From NCBI RefSeq assembly GCF_007829835.1, contig NZ_VIWP01000014.1:62001-126000 (forward strand): a stretch of DNA of 64,000 nt, read 5' to 3'. Shown piece by piece: positions 8,603 to 17,568 of the stretch. Source of the stretch: Neorhizobium alkalisoli (GTDB taxonomy: Bacteria; Pseudomonadota; Alphaproteobacteria; Rhizobiales; Rhizobiaceae). Position 1 is the first letter of the stretch. Each line of letters begins with the position of its first letter. The position numbers and the translations under genes were made by a program. The notes under the pieces were generated by a model. It made no database searches and was not told the origin of the DNA. It saw nothing but the letters and a program-made list of their open reading frames with translations.

Positions 8603-10669
8603 ATGTCGCAGAGCTTGCAGACGGCACGGATCGAAATGCGGGAGGCCGCTGACGGCAGGACGATCGCGATCGTCGTGATCGATCATCCGCCCGTCAATGC
8701 CGGTTCACATCAGATGCGTTCGGATCTGCTGCATGCTTTTGAACGATTGCGCGGCCACAAGAATATTGCCGGTGTCGTCCTGACCGGTGCGAACGAGAAT
8801 TTTGTCGCCGGATCCGACATCAGGGAATTCGACGCTCCCCCGGTTGCCCCTCACCTTCCCGATGTCATCGCGGCGATCGAAGCATTCCCGCATCCGGTCA
8901 TTGCGGCGATCGACGGCGCAGCACTTGGTGGTGGCTACGAACTGGCGCTCGGCTGCGACATGCGGATCGCCACCAAACGAAGCGTCGTCGGCCTGCCCGA
9001 AGTTTCGCTCGGGCTGGTGCCCGGCGCCGGCGGCACCCAGCGCCTGCCGCGGCTCGTCGGTATTGCCAAGGCGATCACGCTCATCACCTCGGCGCGCAGG
9101 GTAAAGGCAGAGGAGGCGAAATCGCTCGGCATGATCGATGAGCTGGTCGAGGGTGACGTCGTTTCGGCGGCAATCGCAATCCTTCCCGAAGCAAGCAAGG
9201 CACCGATCCGGGACAGAGGCGTGATCCGGTCCAGCGAGGAAGAGATACAGGAGGCGACCGCCGACGCCTTGAAAAAAGCACGCGGCTCGAAAGCCGCCGC
9301 AGCCGCCATCGACATCATCAAGAGTGCAGACCAGCTTCCGATCGACGAGGCGCTCGCTCAGGAGCGCGCAGCCTCGCTGGAAACCCGCGTCGGCGAACAG
9401 TCGAAAGCGCTGCGGCATCTGTTCTTTGCGGAGAGAGTGGTGTCCAAGGCCTATTCGGATGTGAAGCCGCGCCCGGTCCGGACCGTCGGGATCGTCGGCT
9501 TTGGCCCGATGGGACGCGGCATCGCCCTCGCCTTTGCCTCTCGCGGCTTTTCCGTGATCGCGGCAGAAGCGAGCCGCGAGCTTCTTGGACCGGCCATGGA
9601 CCTTTTCCGCAAGGACGTCCGCGCTCTGGTCGACAGTGGCCGTCTGGCATCGGAAGGCGACATTACCGAACGCGTCAGCGCGAGCGATATCGATGGATTG
9701 GCGCCCTGTGATCTCATCGTCGAGGCAATCACGGAAAACATGGATGCGAAAAAGTCGGTTTTCGCGAGGCTTGCCGACATTGCGCCGGATGCCATCCTTG
9801 CCAGCAACACGTCCTATCTCGACATCAACGAGATCGCCTCCGTCACCGCGCGGCCCGAACGTGTCGCCGGCCTGCATTTCTTCAATCCGGCTAATGTCAT
9901 GCGGCTCGTGGAAGTGATCTGGACGAAATCGAGTTCGCCGGAGACGATCGCGACGCTGATGGCGGTTGCCAAAAAGCTCGGCAAGATTGCTGTACCGGCG
10001 CAGGTGGCGGAAGGTTTCATCGGAAACCGCATCTTTAGCGCCTACCGGCAACAATGCGAATTCCTGATCGAAGACGGCGCCTATCCGGAAGAGATCGATC
10101 GCGCGATGCGCGAATTCGGCATGGCGATGGGCCCCTTCGCCGTCTTCGATCTCGCAGGTCTCGATATCGCCTGGGCAACACGAAAGCGGCTGGCGCCGAC
10201 CCGCAATCCGCGCGAACGTTACGTCGACATCGCCGACAGGCTCTGCGAAGCCGGGCGTTTCGGCCGCAAGACCGGCAAGGGTTGGTATAATTACCAAAAC
10301 GCGCCGGGTGGGGAGCCGGATCCGGCCGTAAACGCGATCATAGAAGAGGCTTCCGCCCGGAAGCGCATCGTCCGCCGCTCCTTTTCCACCGCTGAAATCC
10401 AGTCCCGGCTGATGGCTGCAATCGTCTATTCGGCGGCCGAGGTGCTGGCGAGCGGTATCGCCGAGCGCTCCTCGGATATCGACCTTGCCCTTGTAAACGG
10501 GTTCGGCTTCCCTTCCCTGAAAGGTGGCCCGCTTCATTGGGCTGCGAACCAGCCTCGGGCGGAGATTTTGGAGAGTATCGAAGCGATCCGGCGTGAAGAA
10601 GGCACCCATCGGAAGGCGCATATCGATATCGACGCAATGCTGCAGTCATTACTTCCAGCGGTCGCTTGA
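8603..10669 (+). CDS. Bifunctional enoyl-CoA hydratase / 3-hydroxyacyl-CoA dehydrogenase (FadJ/FadB-like)
   Basis: 688 aa, cytoplasmic. Residues about 1-190 form a crotonase domain with the oxyanion-hole region GAALGGGYELALGCD and the glutamate-containing GLPEVSLGLVPGAGGTQ. From about residue 290 a Rossmann domain starts at VGIVGFGPMGRGIA (GxGxxG), followed by 3HCDH domains with the FFNPANVMRLVE motif. It would hydrate an enoyl-CoA and oxidise the product to a 3-ketoacyl-CoA. No thiolase is adjacent. GGGAGG lies upstream of the ATG. With the CoA-transferase it gives a beta-oxidation route for the substrate of this locus. Confidence 0.9.
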   Translation: MSQSLQTARIEMREAADGRTIAIVVIDHPPVNAGSHQMRSDLLHAFERLRGHKNIAGVVLTGANENFVAGSDIREFDAPPVAPHLPDVIAAIEAFPHPVIAAIDGAALGGGYELALGCDMRIATKRSVVGLPEVSLGLVPGAGGTQRLPRLVGIAKAITLITSARRVKAEEAKSLGMIDELVEGDVVSAAIAILPEASKAPIRDRGVIRSSEEEIQEATADALKKARGSKAAAAAIDIIKSADQLPIDEALAQERAASLETRVGEQSKALRHLFFAERVVSKAYSDVKPRPVRTVGIVGFGPMGRGIALAFASRGFSVIAAEASRELLGPAMDLFRKDVRALVDSGRLASEGDITERVSASDIDGLAPCDLIVEAITENMDAKKSVFARLADIAPDAILASNTSYLDINEIASVTARPERVAGLHFFNPANVMRLVEVIWTKSSSPETIATLMAVAKKLGKIAVPAQVAEGFIGNRIFSAYRQQCEFLIEDGAYPEEIDRAMREFGMAMGPFAVFDLAGLDIAWATRKRLAPTRNPRERYVDIADRLCEAGRFGRKTGKGWYNYQNAPGGEPDPAVNAIIEEASARKRIVRRSFSTAEIQSRLMAAIVYSAAEVLASGIAERSSDIDLALVNGFGFPSLKGGPLHWAANQPRAEILESIEAIRREEGTHRKAHIDIDAMLQSLLPAVA

Positions 10670-10838
10670 TTGGAGGATATCGGTTAAGGCAATTCGTGTA
10701 AGTGCCAACAACAAAGCGCCCTCACACACAAAATGCGCTGGTGATGGGCTCATTGAGCTTGTCCGCACCGCAAACGGTCGTTGCAGCAGCCGACAAAACT
10801 AAACATCCGAGAGATGACCTACCGATACCGCCTACATA

Positions 10839-11735
10839 TCAGGAAAGCTGCGCCAGCTCCCCGACCGTCTCGATCACCGCCGCCATGAGGTGCCTTGTAC
10901 GCGCCGCAAGAACCTTGCCGCGGCGGCGCACCAGCCAGAGCTCATGATGGACGGGATGGGCAAGTTTTACGCAGGCAAGTGCCTCGCGCCGCGGATAGGT
11001 GTTCACGCCGCTGCGCGGCAGGATCGTATAGCCAATACCGCGCGCGACCGGCTCCGGGATCTGGCCGATCTGGTTGATGAAGCTGCGGATACGTAACCGT
11101 TCCAGGCCCGGATAGGCATCGGCAAAATTTGCCGAAAGCAGTTCGTCGGCATAGGCAAAACCGTCCGGATGGGCGATGAAGCCAAGCCGCTCCAGATCGG
11201 CATAACCGGGCGCCGACGGTTCACCGATCGGCACGAGGAGGCAAAGCTCGTCGGAGCCGATGAGATCCCCATCCAGACGTGGATGGGTCGGCTTGTGATC
11301 GGCAATGCCGATATCATAAAGCCCAGACAAGACGCCTTCCAGCACGCTTGCCTGCGGAGCTGCTTCGAGCTTCACGTTCAGGCCCTCGGATTGCTGCATC
11401 AAATCCAGCACCCGTGGGTAGATGAGCATGGCAAGACTGCCGGAGCATGCGAGCGAGACCGGGCCTTTGCCTGCGTCATCGCCATCGAATGCCTCGCGCA
11501 AGCGGCGCTCCTCCTCGCATCTTCGCCTGCCGTGATCGCGCACGGCCTCGCCTGCAGGCGTCAGGGTAAAACCCTTGCCATCGCGAGTGATCAACGGCTG
11601 GCCTATCTGGTCTTCGAGCTTTTTCAGCTGCTGCGACACACCCGGCTGGGTCATGTTGAGCCGCGCCGCAGCACGCGTGAAATGACCTTCCTCACAGAGG
11701 GTGACGAAGGTCTCCAGCCATTGGGCATTCAACAT
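10839..11735 (-). CDS. LysR-family transcriptional regulator
   Basis: 298 aa. Winged helix at 1-62 (FTRAAARLNMTQPGVSQQLK), then an effector-binding domain. Divergent from the VOC gene over a 79-base gap containing an AT-rich imperfect dyad (CATAA-TTTT-TTATG at 11772-11785) that could be its operator. It probably controls the four-gene plus-strand set VOC, MDR reductase, OYE and exported MRJP-like protein. It faces the hydratase/dehydrogenase gene tail-to-tail across a 169-base gap in which I see no other feature. Confidence 0.87.
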   Translation of the reverse strand: MLNAQWLETFVTLCEEGHFTRAAARLNMTQPGVSQQLKKLEDQIGQPLITRDGKGFTLTPAGEAVRDHGRRRCEEERRLREAFDGDDAGKGPVSLACSGSLAMLIYPRVLDLMQQSEGLNVKLEAAPQASVLEGVLSGLYDIGIADHKPTHPRLDGDLIGSDELCLLVPIGEPSAPGYADLERLGFIAHPDGFAYADELLSANFADAYPGLERLRIRSFINQIGQIPEPVARGIGYTILPRSGVNTYPRREALACVKLAHPVHHELWLVRRRGKVLAARTRHLMAAVIETVGELAQLS

Positions 11736-11814
11736 GGATCATTCCATTTCGTAATCATCATGCATTCATATCATAATTTTTTATGTCAGCGCATATCCGC
11801 TAGCAAGGATCACG

Positions 11815-12348
11815 ATGATTGCCGGAGATCCTCCCTTGAGCCAGCCAACACACAAGACTTCACCCCGCAGCTTTTCGCACATCGGTCTTTCGGTGCCCGA
11901 TCTCGACAAGGCGGTCGCGTTCTATCGCGATGTGCTCGGCTTTTACGTCATCATGCCGCCCACCCTGATCGAGCAGGACGAAACAGATATAGGCGTGATG
12001 TGCAGTGACGTCTTCGGCCCGGGCTGGGGCAAGTTCCGCATCGCGCATCTTGCGACGGCTGACAGGATCGGCATCGAGCTCTTCGAATTCGCCGGCAATC
12101 ACGCGCCGGACAACAACCTTCCCTTCCGCCAGACGGGCATGTTCCATTTCGCCATCCAGGATCCGGACGTCGAGGGCCTGCTTGCGAAAATCGTCGCTGC
12201 CGGCGGCAAGCAGCGCATGCCGGTGCGCGAATATTTTCCGGGGAAGAAGCCGTATCGCATGGTCTATGTCGAGGACCCATTCGGCATCGTCTTCGAGCTC
12301 TATTCCCATTCCTACGAACTGACCTATTCGGCCGGCGCCTATAACTGA
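11815..12348 (+). CDS. VOC-superfamily metalloprotein (glyoxalase/dioxygenase fold)
   Basis: 177 aa with a single VOC module pair from about residue 20. Probable metal ligands His22, Glu88, His111 and Glu161 fit the glyoxalase I-type pattern (H/E/H/E) rather than extradiol dioxygenases (H/H/E). Possible activities include a lyase or isomerase on an oxygenated intermediate. AAGGAT lies upstream of the ATG; the first 18 residues look like a non-conserved extension. The stop is one base before the next gene start, so it leads an operon with the MDR reductase and OYE. Confidence 0.78.
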   Translation: MIAGDPPLSQPTHKTSPRSFSHIGLSVPDLDKAVAFYRDVLGFYVIMPPTLIEQDETDIGVMCSDVFGPGWGKFRIAHLATADRIGIELFEFAGNHAPDNNLPFRQTGMFHFAIQDPDVEGLLAKIVAAGGKQRMPVREYFPGKKPYRMVYVEDPFGIVFELYSHSYELTYSAGAYN

Positions 12349-12349
12349 G

Positions 12350-13351
12350 ATGACGCACGGTCTGACAGCACAATCCGCCATGCAGCGGGCATGGACCTGG
12401 CAGGGCAAGGACACGCCTGCCGGCCTCAAACTCTCCAGCATCGCCGTCCCGACACTCGCGGTCGGCGAGGTTCTCGTGCGCAACGAGATCATTGCGCTCA
12501 ATCCGGTCGACTGGAAGGTACTCGCCAGCCCGCCGTCGTGGTCACAAGGACATGTGCCGGGTGTCGATGGCGCCGGCACGGTGGCGGCTGTCGAGGATGA
12601 CAGCCTGAAGCCTTGGCTTGGAAAACGGGTCGTCTATCACCAGAGCCTGTATGCGCAGGGAAGCTTTGCCGACTATACGCCAATCGCAGCGCATGCGTTG
12701 ATGCAGGTGCCGGACGGGCTCGGACTGCCGCTTGCCGCCAGCATGCCCTGCCCCGCGCTGACGGCCTGGCTGGCTCTTGAAAAGCTGCCGACCCGGCCGG
12801 GCGCAAAGCTTCTTGTCAGCGGCGCTGGCGGTGCGGTCGGAAACTATCTCGTCCAGCTTGCCTTGCAGCGGGAATTTTCAGTGACGGCGATATGCAACAG
12901 ACGGCATTGGGATCGCCTGAAGCGCTATGGCGTTCGCGATCTGGTTGCCGGGCCCGTCGCATCGGATGACGAGCTGCCAAGTAATCTTCTCGATCGGTTT
13001 TTCGCCGTCATCGATACCGTTGGTGGCGCGCATGCGGCAATGCTTGCACCGGTGCTGGAGGCAAACGGTCATATCGTCTGCATCCAGGATCGCCTCACCG
13101 ATTGGCCCTGCAAACCCTTCGGCCGCTGCCTTTCCGTTCACGAGGTAGCACTTGGCGCCATGCACGTCTTTGGTCGCAGCGACGCATGGGCGCGACTGGT
13201 CGAAGCCGGCAAGGCGATCATGAAACAGATTGCCGAAAACCGACTTCAGCCGGAGCCACTCCTGATCCGCGACTTTTCGATGTTGCCGGAGGTTCTGACC
13301 GAATTGAAGAACCGCACCTTCAGCGGCAAGCCGTTGATCAAGGTGAATTGA
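12350..13351 (+). CDS. MDR-superfamily zinc-independent oxidoreductase (quinone-reductase-like)
   Basis: 333 aa. N-terminal GroES-like part with ALNPVDWKVLA and GVDGAGTV, then an NADPH-binding Rossmann region LLVSGAGGAVGNYLVQLAL. It lacks the cysteine quartet of zinc alcohol dehydrogenases, so a quinone or enone reductase role is likely. An internal ATG at codon 11 (MQRAWTW) is an alternative start. Located one base after the VOC stop and 21 bases before the OYE gene. Confidence 0.82.
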   Translation: MTHGLTAQSAMQRAWTWQGKDTPAGLKLSSIAVPTLAVGEVLVRNEIIALNPVDWKVLASPPSWSQGHVPGVDGAGTVAAVEDDSLKPWLGKRVVYHQSLYAQGSFADYTPIAAHALMQVPDGLGLPLAASMPCPALTAWLALEKLPTRPGAKLLVSGAGGAVGNYLVQLALQREFSVTAICNRRHWDRLKRYGVRDLVAGPVASDDELPSNLLDRFFAVIDTVGGAHAAMLAPVLEANGHIVCIQDRLTDWPCKPFGRCLSVHEVALGAMHVFGRSDAWARLVEAGKAIMKQIAENRLQPEPLLIRDFSMLPEVLTELKNRTFSGKPLIKVN

Positions 13352-13372
13352 AGACAAATCCGAGGACTTCAG

Positions 13373-14488
13373 ATGTCTGCAGCTTTTCAGCCCTTCACGC
13401 TCAAGGGTGTCACCCTTCGTAACCGGATCGCCGTGCCGCCCATGTGCCAATACAGCGCCAGAGATGGCTTTACCAACGAATGGCACTGGGCCCATTATGC
13501 GGGGCTTGCGCGCGGTGGTGCCGGTCTCGTCATTGTCGAGGCGACTGGTGTTTCGCCTGAGGGCCGCATCACGCCCGGCTGCACCGGCCTCTGGAAGGAC
13601 GAGCAGACCGAAGGTATGGCGCGCATTGCCGCTTCCATCAAGGCGGCCGGCGCCGTTCCCGGCATCCAGATCGGCCATGCAGGACGCAAGGCAAGCGCCA
13701 ACCTGCCGTGGGAAGGCGATGATCACATTGCCGATCACGATCCGCGCGGCTGGGAAACGATCTCGCCCTCGGCGATTGCCTTCGGCGGCGGCCTTTCCAA
13801 GCTGCCGCGGGAAATGACGATTGCCGACATCGAGCGCGTCAAGGCGGATTTCGTAAGCGCTGCAAAGCGCGCGCTTGAGGCAGGGTTCGAATGGCTCGAA
13901 CTGCATTTCGCGCATGGTTATCTCGCGCAGAGCTTCTTTTCCGTCCACGCCAACACACGCACCGACGCCTATGGCGGTGACTCAGCCGGCCGCAACCGCT
14001 TCCTCATCGAAACTTTCGAGGCAGTGCGTAAGGTCTGGCCGGAAAACCTGCCCCTGACGGCGCGTTTCGGTGTGATCGAGTTCGACGGGCGCGACGAGGA
14101 GACGCTTGGAGAAGCCATCGCCTTGACGAAGATCCTGCGTGATGGCGGTCTAGACCTGATGAATGTCAGCATGGGCTTTTCCACCGTGGAAGCGAAGGTT
14201 CCCTGGGGGCCGTCGTTCCTCGTGCCGACGGTTGCCCGGGTGCGCAGGGAAACAGGCATGCCGGTCGCTTCTGCTTGGTGCATCGATGCGCCTACAGACA
14301 TCGAAACAGCGGTGGCAAGCGAGCAGATGGATATCGTTATGATCGGCCGCGCCATGCTTGCCGACCCCCATTATCCCTATCAGATCGCGCTGGCCCTGAA
14401 TGAAGAACGCCCGGCCTGGACGCTTCCGGCGCCCTATGCCCACTGGCTCTCCCGCTATCGCGGCGCCGGAAAAGGCGCAGCGCAATAA
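13373..14488 (+). CDS. Old Yellow Enzyme-family NADH:flavin oxidoreductase (YqjM/XenA-like)
   Basis: 371 aa single-domain FMN TIM barrel. PMCQYSA near the N-terminus carries the regulatory cysteine of the YqjM class, QIGHAGRKA gives substrate-binding His, and HFAHGYLAQSFFS plus NTRTDAYGG are family signatures. It reduces activated C=C bonds (alpha,beta-unsaturated carbonyls) with NAD(P)H. It lacks the C-terminal FAD/NAD domains of 2,4-dienoyl-CoA reductase or BaiCD. Third gene in the VOC operon; together with the MDR enzyme it suggests saturation of a cyclic enone. Confidence 0.9.
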   Translation: MSAAFQPFTLKGVTLRNRIAVPPMCQYSARDGFTNEWHWAHYAGLARGGAGLVIVEATGVSPEGRITPGCTGLWKDEQTEGMARIAASIKAAGAVPGIQIGHAGRKASANLPWEGDDHIADHDPRGWETISPSAIAFGGGLSKLPREMTIADIERVKADFVSAAKRALEAGFEWLELHFAHGYLAQSFFSVHANTRTDAYGGDSAGRNRFLIETFEAVRKVWPENLPLTARFGVIEFDGRDEETLGEAIALTKILRDGGLDLMNVSMGFSTVEAKVPWGPSFLVPTVARVRRETGMPVASAWCIDAPTDIETAVASEQMDIVMIGRAMLADPHYPYQIALALNEERPAWTLPAPYAHWLSRYRGAGKGAAQ

Positions 14489-14523
14489 GCGCTACCGTTT
14501 CACGAACAAGGGAAGACGAAAAA

Positions 14524-15657
14524 ATGGATGCAACACGACGCTCGGTGATCGTGGGGGCAGGCGCGCTCGCTTTTTCAGGCACATTTGCAACGGTTTCGAA
14601 AGCGGAAGCGCCGCTCAAGCTTACCGTCGCGACGCGATCTCCCTGGATGGCCAATCAGGTGGCACTGACCAGCAACAATGTCATGTTCCTGGGTTGCCCG
14701 CGCTACACGCCAGCGGAAGACACGCCGGCTCTCGTCCGTCGCGACGACACCGGACAAATGCATCCTTTTCCGGGCAATGCTTGGAACGAATGGAAACCGG
14801 GGGCAGATGGACGCGACGCCTTCGTCTATCTGAACTCCGTGCATATTTTCGCGGACGATACCGTCTGGGTCGTGGATCAGGGATCGCTAAGTGCAGATGC
14901 CTTCGACACGCAATATTCCATTCCGCAAACCGGCGCGCAGAAGATCGTCCAGCTGTCTGCCGAGACCGGTGCGATCCTTAAAATTCTTCGCTTTGATGAG
15001 AATATCCTGCCGGCCGGTGCGAAGATGAACGACCTGCGCTTCCACGGGTCAAAAATGTATGTGACGGAATCCGGGCTCGGTGCACTGATCATCCACGATC
15101 TGGAAACCGGCCAGACGACAAGGCGCTTGTCGGGCCGCCCGTCGATGATGGCCAAAAGCGTATCCATGACGCTGGCACTGCAGCCGGACGGTAAGGAAAA
15201 GCCTTTCACGCCGCCGAATGCCGATCTGATCGAGATCAGCCAGGACGGCCAATGGCTTTTCTGGGCGGCGCCGACCGGGCCGCTCTACAGGATCCAGACA
15301 GATCATCTCAACGATCAGACCTTGAGTGACGACGTACTTGAGAAACACATCGAAAAAGTCGCCGACATCGAGTTTTCCAGCGGCTGCGCCATGGATACGT
15401 ACGGCAATTTCTACGCATGCGAAACCAAGACCGGCAGGATCACGGTGATCGCGCCTTCAGGCAAGAAAACCATACTGACTTCCGATCCCGACTTCGTTCG
15501 ACCTGACGGCGCCTTCATCTCGGCGGATCGGCATCTTTATGTTCCCCGCAAGCCGCGCGAACCTGGCGGCACGGAAAAAACGCCATTCGCAATCTATTCG
15601 ATCGCGCTGCCTGAAAGCTTTGATGGCATCCACCTCGGTAATGCAGTCACCGGATAG
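14524..15657 (+). CDS. Exported Yellow/major-royal-jelly-family (dopachrome-conversion-related) beta-propeller protein
   Basis: 377 aa. N-terminus MDATRRSVIVGAGALAFSGT followed by a SKAEA cleavage region looks like a Tat (twin-arginine) or Sec signal. The mature part resembles the MRJP/Yellow beta-propeller family, with LVRRDDTGQMHPFPG, then the VWVVDQGS and MNDLRFHGSKMYVTESG blades. Bacterial members are mostly uncharacterised; some propeller relatives are lactonases. Starts 35 bases after the OYE stop, so probably last in that operon, and would act in the periplasm. Function not assigned. Confidence 0.68.
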   Translation: MDATRRSVIVGAGALAFSGTFATVSKAEAPLKLTVATRSPWMANQVALTSNNVMFLGCPRYTPAEDTPALVRRDDTGQMHPFPGNAWNEWKPGADGRDAFVYLNSVHIFADDTVWVVDQGSLSADAFDTQYSIPQTGAQKIVQLSAETGAILKILRFDENILPAGAKMNDLRFHGSKMYVTESGLGALIIHDLETGQTTRRLSGRPSMMAKSVSMTLALQPDGKEKPFTPPNADLIEISQDGQWLFWAAPTGPLYRIQTDHLNDQTLSDDVLEKHIEKVADIEFSSGCAMDTYGNFYACETKTGRITVIAPSGKKTILTSDPDFVRPDGAFISADRHLYVPRKPREPGGTEKTPFAIYSIALPESFDGIHLGNAVTG

Positions 15658-15772
15658 GCGGCATTGACGACAGCTTCGACGCTTCACGCCGTAAAACAAC
15701 AATGACCGGAAACCCGCGGCCCCGGCCATTGCTGTCATCGCTTTGGATGTTTCTAGAGTTGGCCCAGCTGGG

Positions 15773-16750
15773 TCAGGCGCTGGTGAAGAGGTCTCCGGTA
15801 TAGAATTTTTCAGGTGCCAGCGGATCCTTCACCGTGCCGAATTCCTGGAACATCTTGTTGAAATCGGTCAGCCATTTGTTGACCGTGCCGTCCTTGGTAA
15901 AGGCGTCGAGTTCCTTCGAGGTCAGCATCTTGCGGCTGCGGGCGACCTTTTCGGTGGCTTCCTTCGGCGCATTCAGGAAGGCCGTGGTAATCTCGATCGA
16001 GTGATCGAGATTGGCAACGCGGTAATCCATCGCCTTCTTCATCACCCGCAGGAATTTTTTGACGAGATCCGGATTCTGCTCGACGATTTCGTTGCGGGCC
16101 ACGAACGTGTTGATGAACGAGGTCTGCGGATAGAAGTCCTGGTTGGATGCCAATTCCTTCATATCCGGCACCCGCGGCTTGATCGTATCGATCAGCGGAT
16201 ACCAGATGCCGGCCGCCTCGATCTGTTTCGAAGTGAAGGCGGCAACGACAGTGGACGGATCCATCGGCACCATCTGGATATCGTTGATCGTCATGCCGGC
16301 CTTGGTCAGTGCCATGCGCAGGATCATGTCGCCGGACGTGCCCTGCGGCACGCCGACCTTCTTGCCCTTGAGATCAGCCATCGAGGCGATGCCGGCCTGC
16401 GCGATCACCCGGTCGGAAAAGCCGATATCGTTGACGCCGACCACCTTGGCGCGGCCGCTGGCCGGCAGCCAGAGCGCGCCGGGGCCGATCGTGCCGAAAT
16501 TGAGGCTGCCCGCCCCCATCGCCTGGATCTGGATCGGACCATTGGTGAAGACTTTGACGGATGGCTCGATGCCTTCCGCTTCCCAGAGCTTTTGCTCCTT
16601 GGCGATGGCAAGCACGCTGGCATTCGGGAAATCGGCAATATAGCCGATGCTCATGTCGGCGGACTGGGCGCGGGCCTTGCCGCCGATCGAAAACGCGCTT
16701 GCGCCGGCAAGAGCAGCGCTGGTCACCATAAGATGTCGTCTCGTCAGCAT
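15773..16750 (-). CDS. NitT/TauT-family ABC binding protein (SsuA/TauA-like)
   Basis: 325 aa. The start at 16750 follows AAAGGAGG at ideal spacing; ten further in-frame codons upstream lack such a site. MLTRRHLMVTSAALAGASAF is a Tat-type signal, with cleavage near ARAQ. The mature protein is an NMT1/SBP_bac_3-like fold used for alkanesulfonates, taurine, nitrate, thiamine precursors and sulfate esters. Last gene of the three-gene importer (permease, ATPase, binding protein) directly downstream of a sulfatase gene, so a sulfate ester or sulfonate ligand is inferred. Confidence 0.85.
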   Translation of the reverse strand: MLTRRHLMVTSAALAGASAFSIGGKARAQSADMSIGYIADFPNASVLAIAKEQKLWEAEGIEPSVKVFTNGPIQIQAMGAGSLNFGTIGPGALWLPASGRAKVVGVNDIGFSDRVIAQAGIASMADLKGKKVGVPQGTSGDMILRMALTKAGMTINDIQMVPMDPSTVVAAFTSKQIEAAGIWYPLIDTIKPRVPDMKELASNQDFYPQTSFINTFVARNEIVEQNPDLVKKFLRVMKKAMDYRVANLDHSIEITTAFLNAPKEATEKVARSRKMLTSKELDAFTKDGTVNKWLTDFNKMFQEFGTVKDPLAPEKFYTGDLFTSA

Positions 16751-16794
16751 AGTCATTCCTCCTTTGACGGGCTGATGCATTTCTTTCGCAAGGC

Positions 16795-17568
16795 TCAGGC
16801 GGCAGCGGCCGGGTGATAGACCGACCGCCAGACCTCATTGCGCAATTCCGAAAATTCCGCCGAAAGCCGCATGTCCTCGGTGCGAGGATAAGGCAGATCG
16901 ACATTGACGATCTTATGCAGCCGGCCCGGCCGCGCCGCCATGACCACGACACGGCTTGCCAGATAGACCGCCTCGTCCACGTCATGGGTGATGAACATCA
17001 CCGTGCGCCGCTCCTTGCTCCACATGGCGAGCAACTGATCCTGAAGCTGCACACGGGTCAAAGCATCCAATGCTCCGAAAGGCTCATCCATGAGCAGGAT
17101 TTTCGGATTGACCGCATAGGCACGCGCGATCGCGCAGCGCTGCTTCATGCCGCCCGACAGAGTCTTCGGCAGCGAATTGGCAAAGTCTGAGAGGCCGACG
17201 AGCTCGATGAAGTGATCGGCGATCCGCCGACGCTCATCCTTCGGCTTGCCCGCGATCTGCAGACCGAACTCGACGTTTTCCCGCACCGTCAGCCAGGGAA
17301 AAAGCGCATATTGCTGAAAAATGACGCCGCGCTCCGGCCCCGGCCCTTTCACGGGCGCATTGTCAACCAGGACCTGGCCGGATGTCGGCATGGTCAGGCC
17401 GGCGGCAATGTTCATCGCGGTCGACTTGCCGCAGCCGGAAGGGCCGACGACCGTGATGAACTCACCATCCTCGATGTCCAGATTGAGGCCTTCAAGCGCA
17501 GTGAAGGCCGTCTTGCCGGCGATGTCGAAGGTCTTGCGGACGTTCTTGAACGAGATCTTCGGGGTCAT
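16795..17568 (-). CDS. NitT/TauT-family ABC ATPase (SsuB/TauB-like)
   Basis: 257 aa. Walker A GPSGCGKST, signature LSGGMKQR, Walker B ILLMDEPFGALD and an H-loop histidine (FITHDVDEA) are complete. GCAGGAGAAG precedes the ATG; the gene overlaps the upstream permease gene by 4 bases. It powers import by the adjacent permease and binding protein. The short length without a C-terminal regulatory domain is usual for the nitrate/sulfonate/taurine class. Confidence 0.9.
   Translation of the reverse strand: MTPKISFKNVRKTFDIAGKTAFTALEGLNLDIEDGEFITVVGPSGCGKSTAMNIAAGLTMPTSGQVLVDNAPVKGPGPERGVIFQQYALFPWLTVRENVEFGLQIAGKPKDERRRIADHFIELVGLSDFANSLPKTLSGGMKQRCAIARAYAVNPKILLMDEPFGALDALTRVQLQDQLLAMWSKERRTVMFITHDVDEAVYLASRVVVMAARPGRLHKIVNVDLPYPRTEDMRLSAEFSELRNEVWRSVYHPAAAA

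Noticed and set aside
8705..10621. Long minus-strand open frame opposite the hydratase/dehydrogenase gene
   Set aside because: The plus-strand protein has complete crotonase and 3HCDH motifs; the antisense frame is compositional.
15658..15772. Imperfect inverted repeat between the convergent MRJP-type and SsuA-type genes
   Set aside because: CAATG/CATTG and CCGG/CCGG blocks pair with a mismatch and a large loop; not reliable as a terminator.
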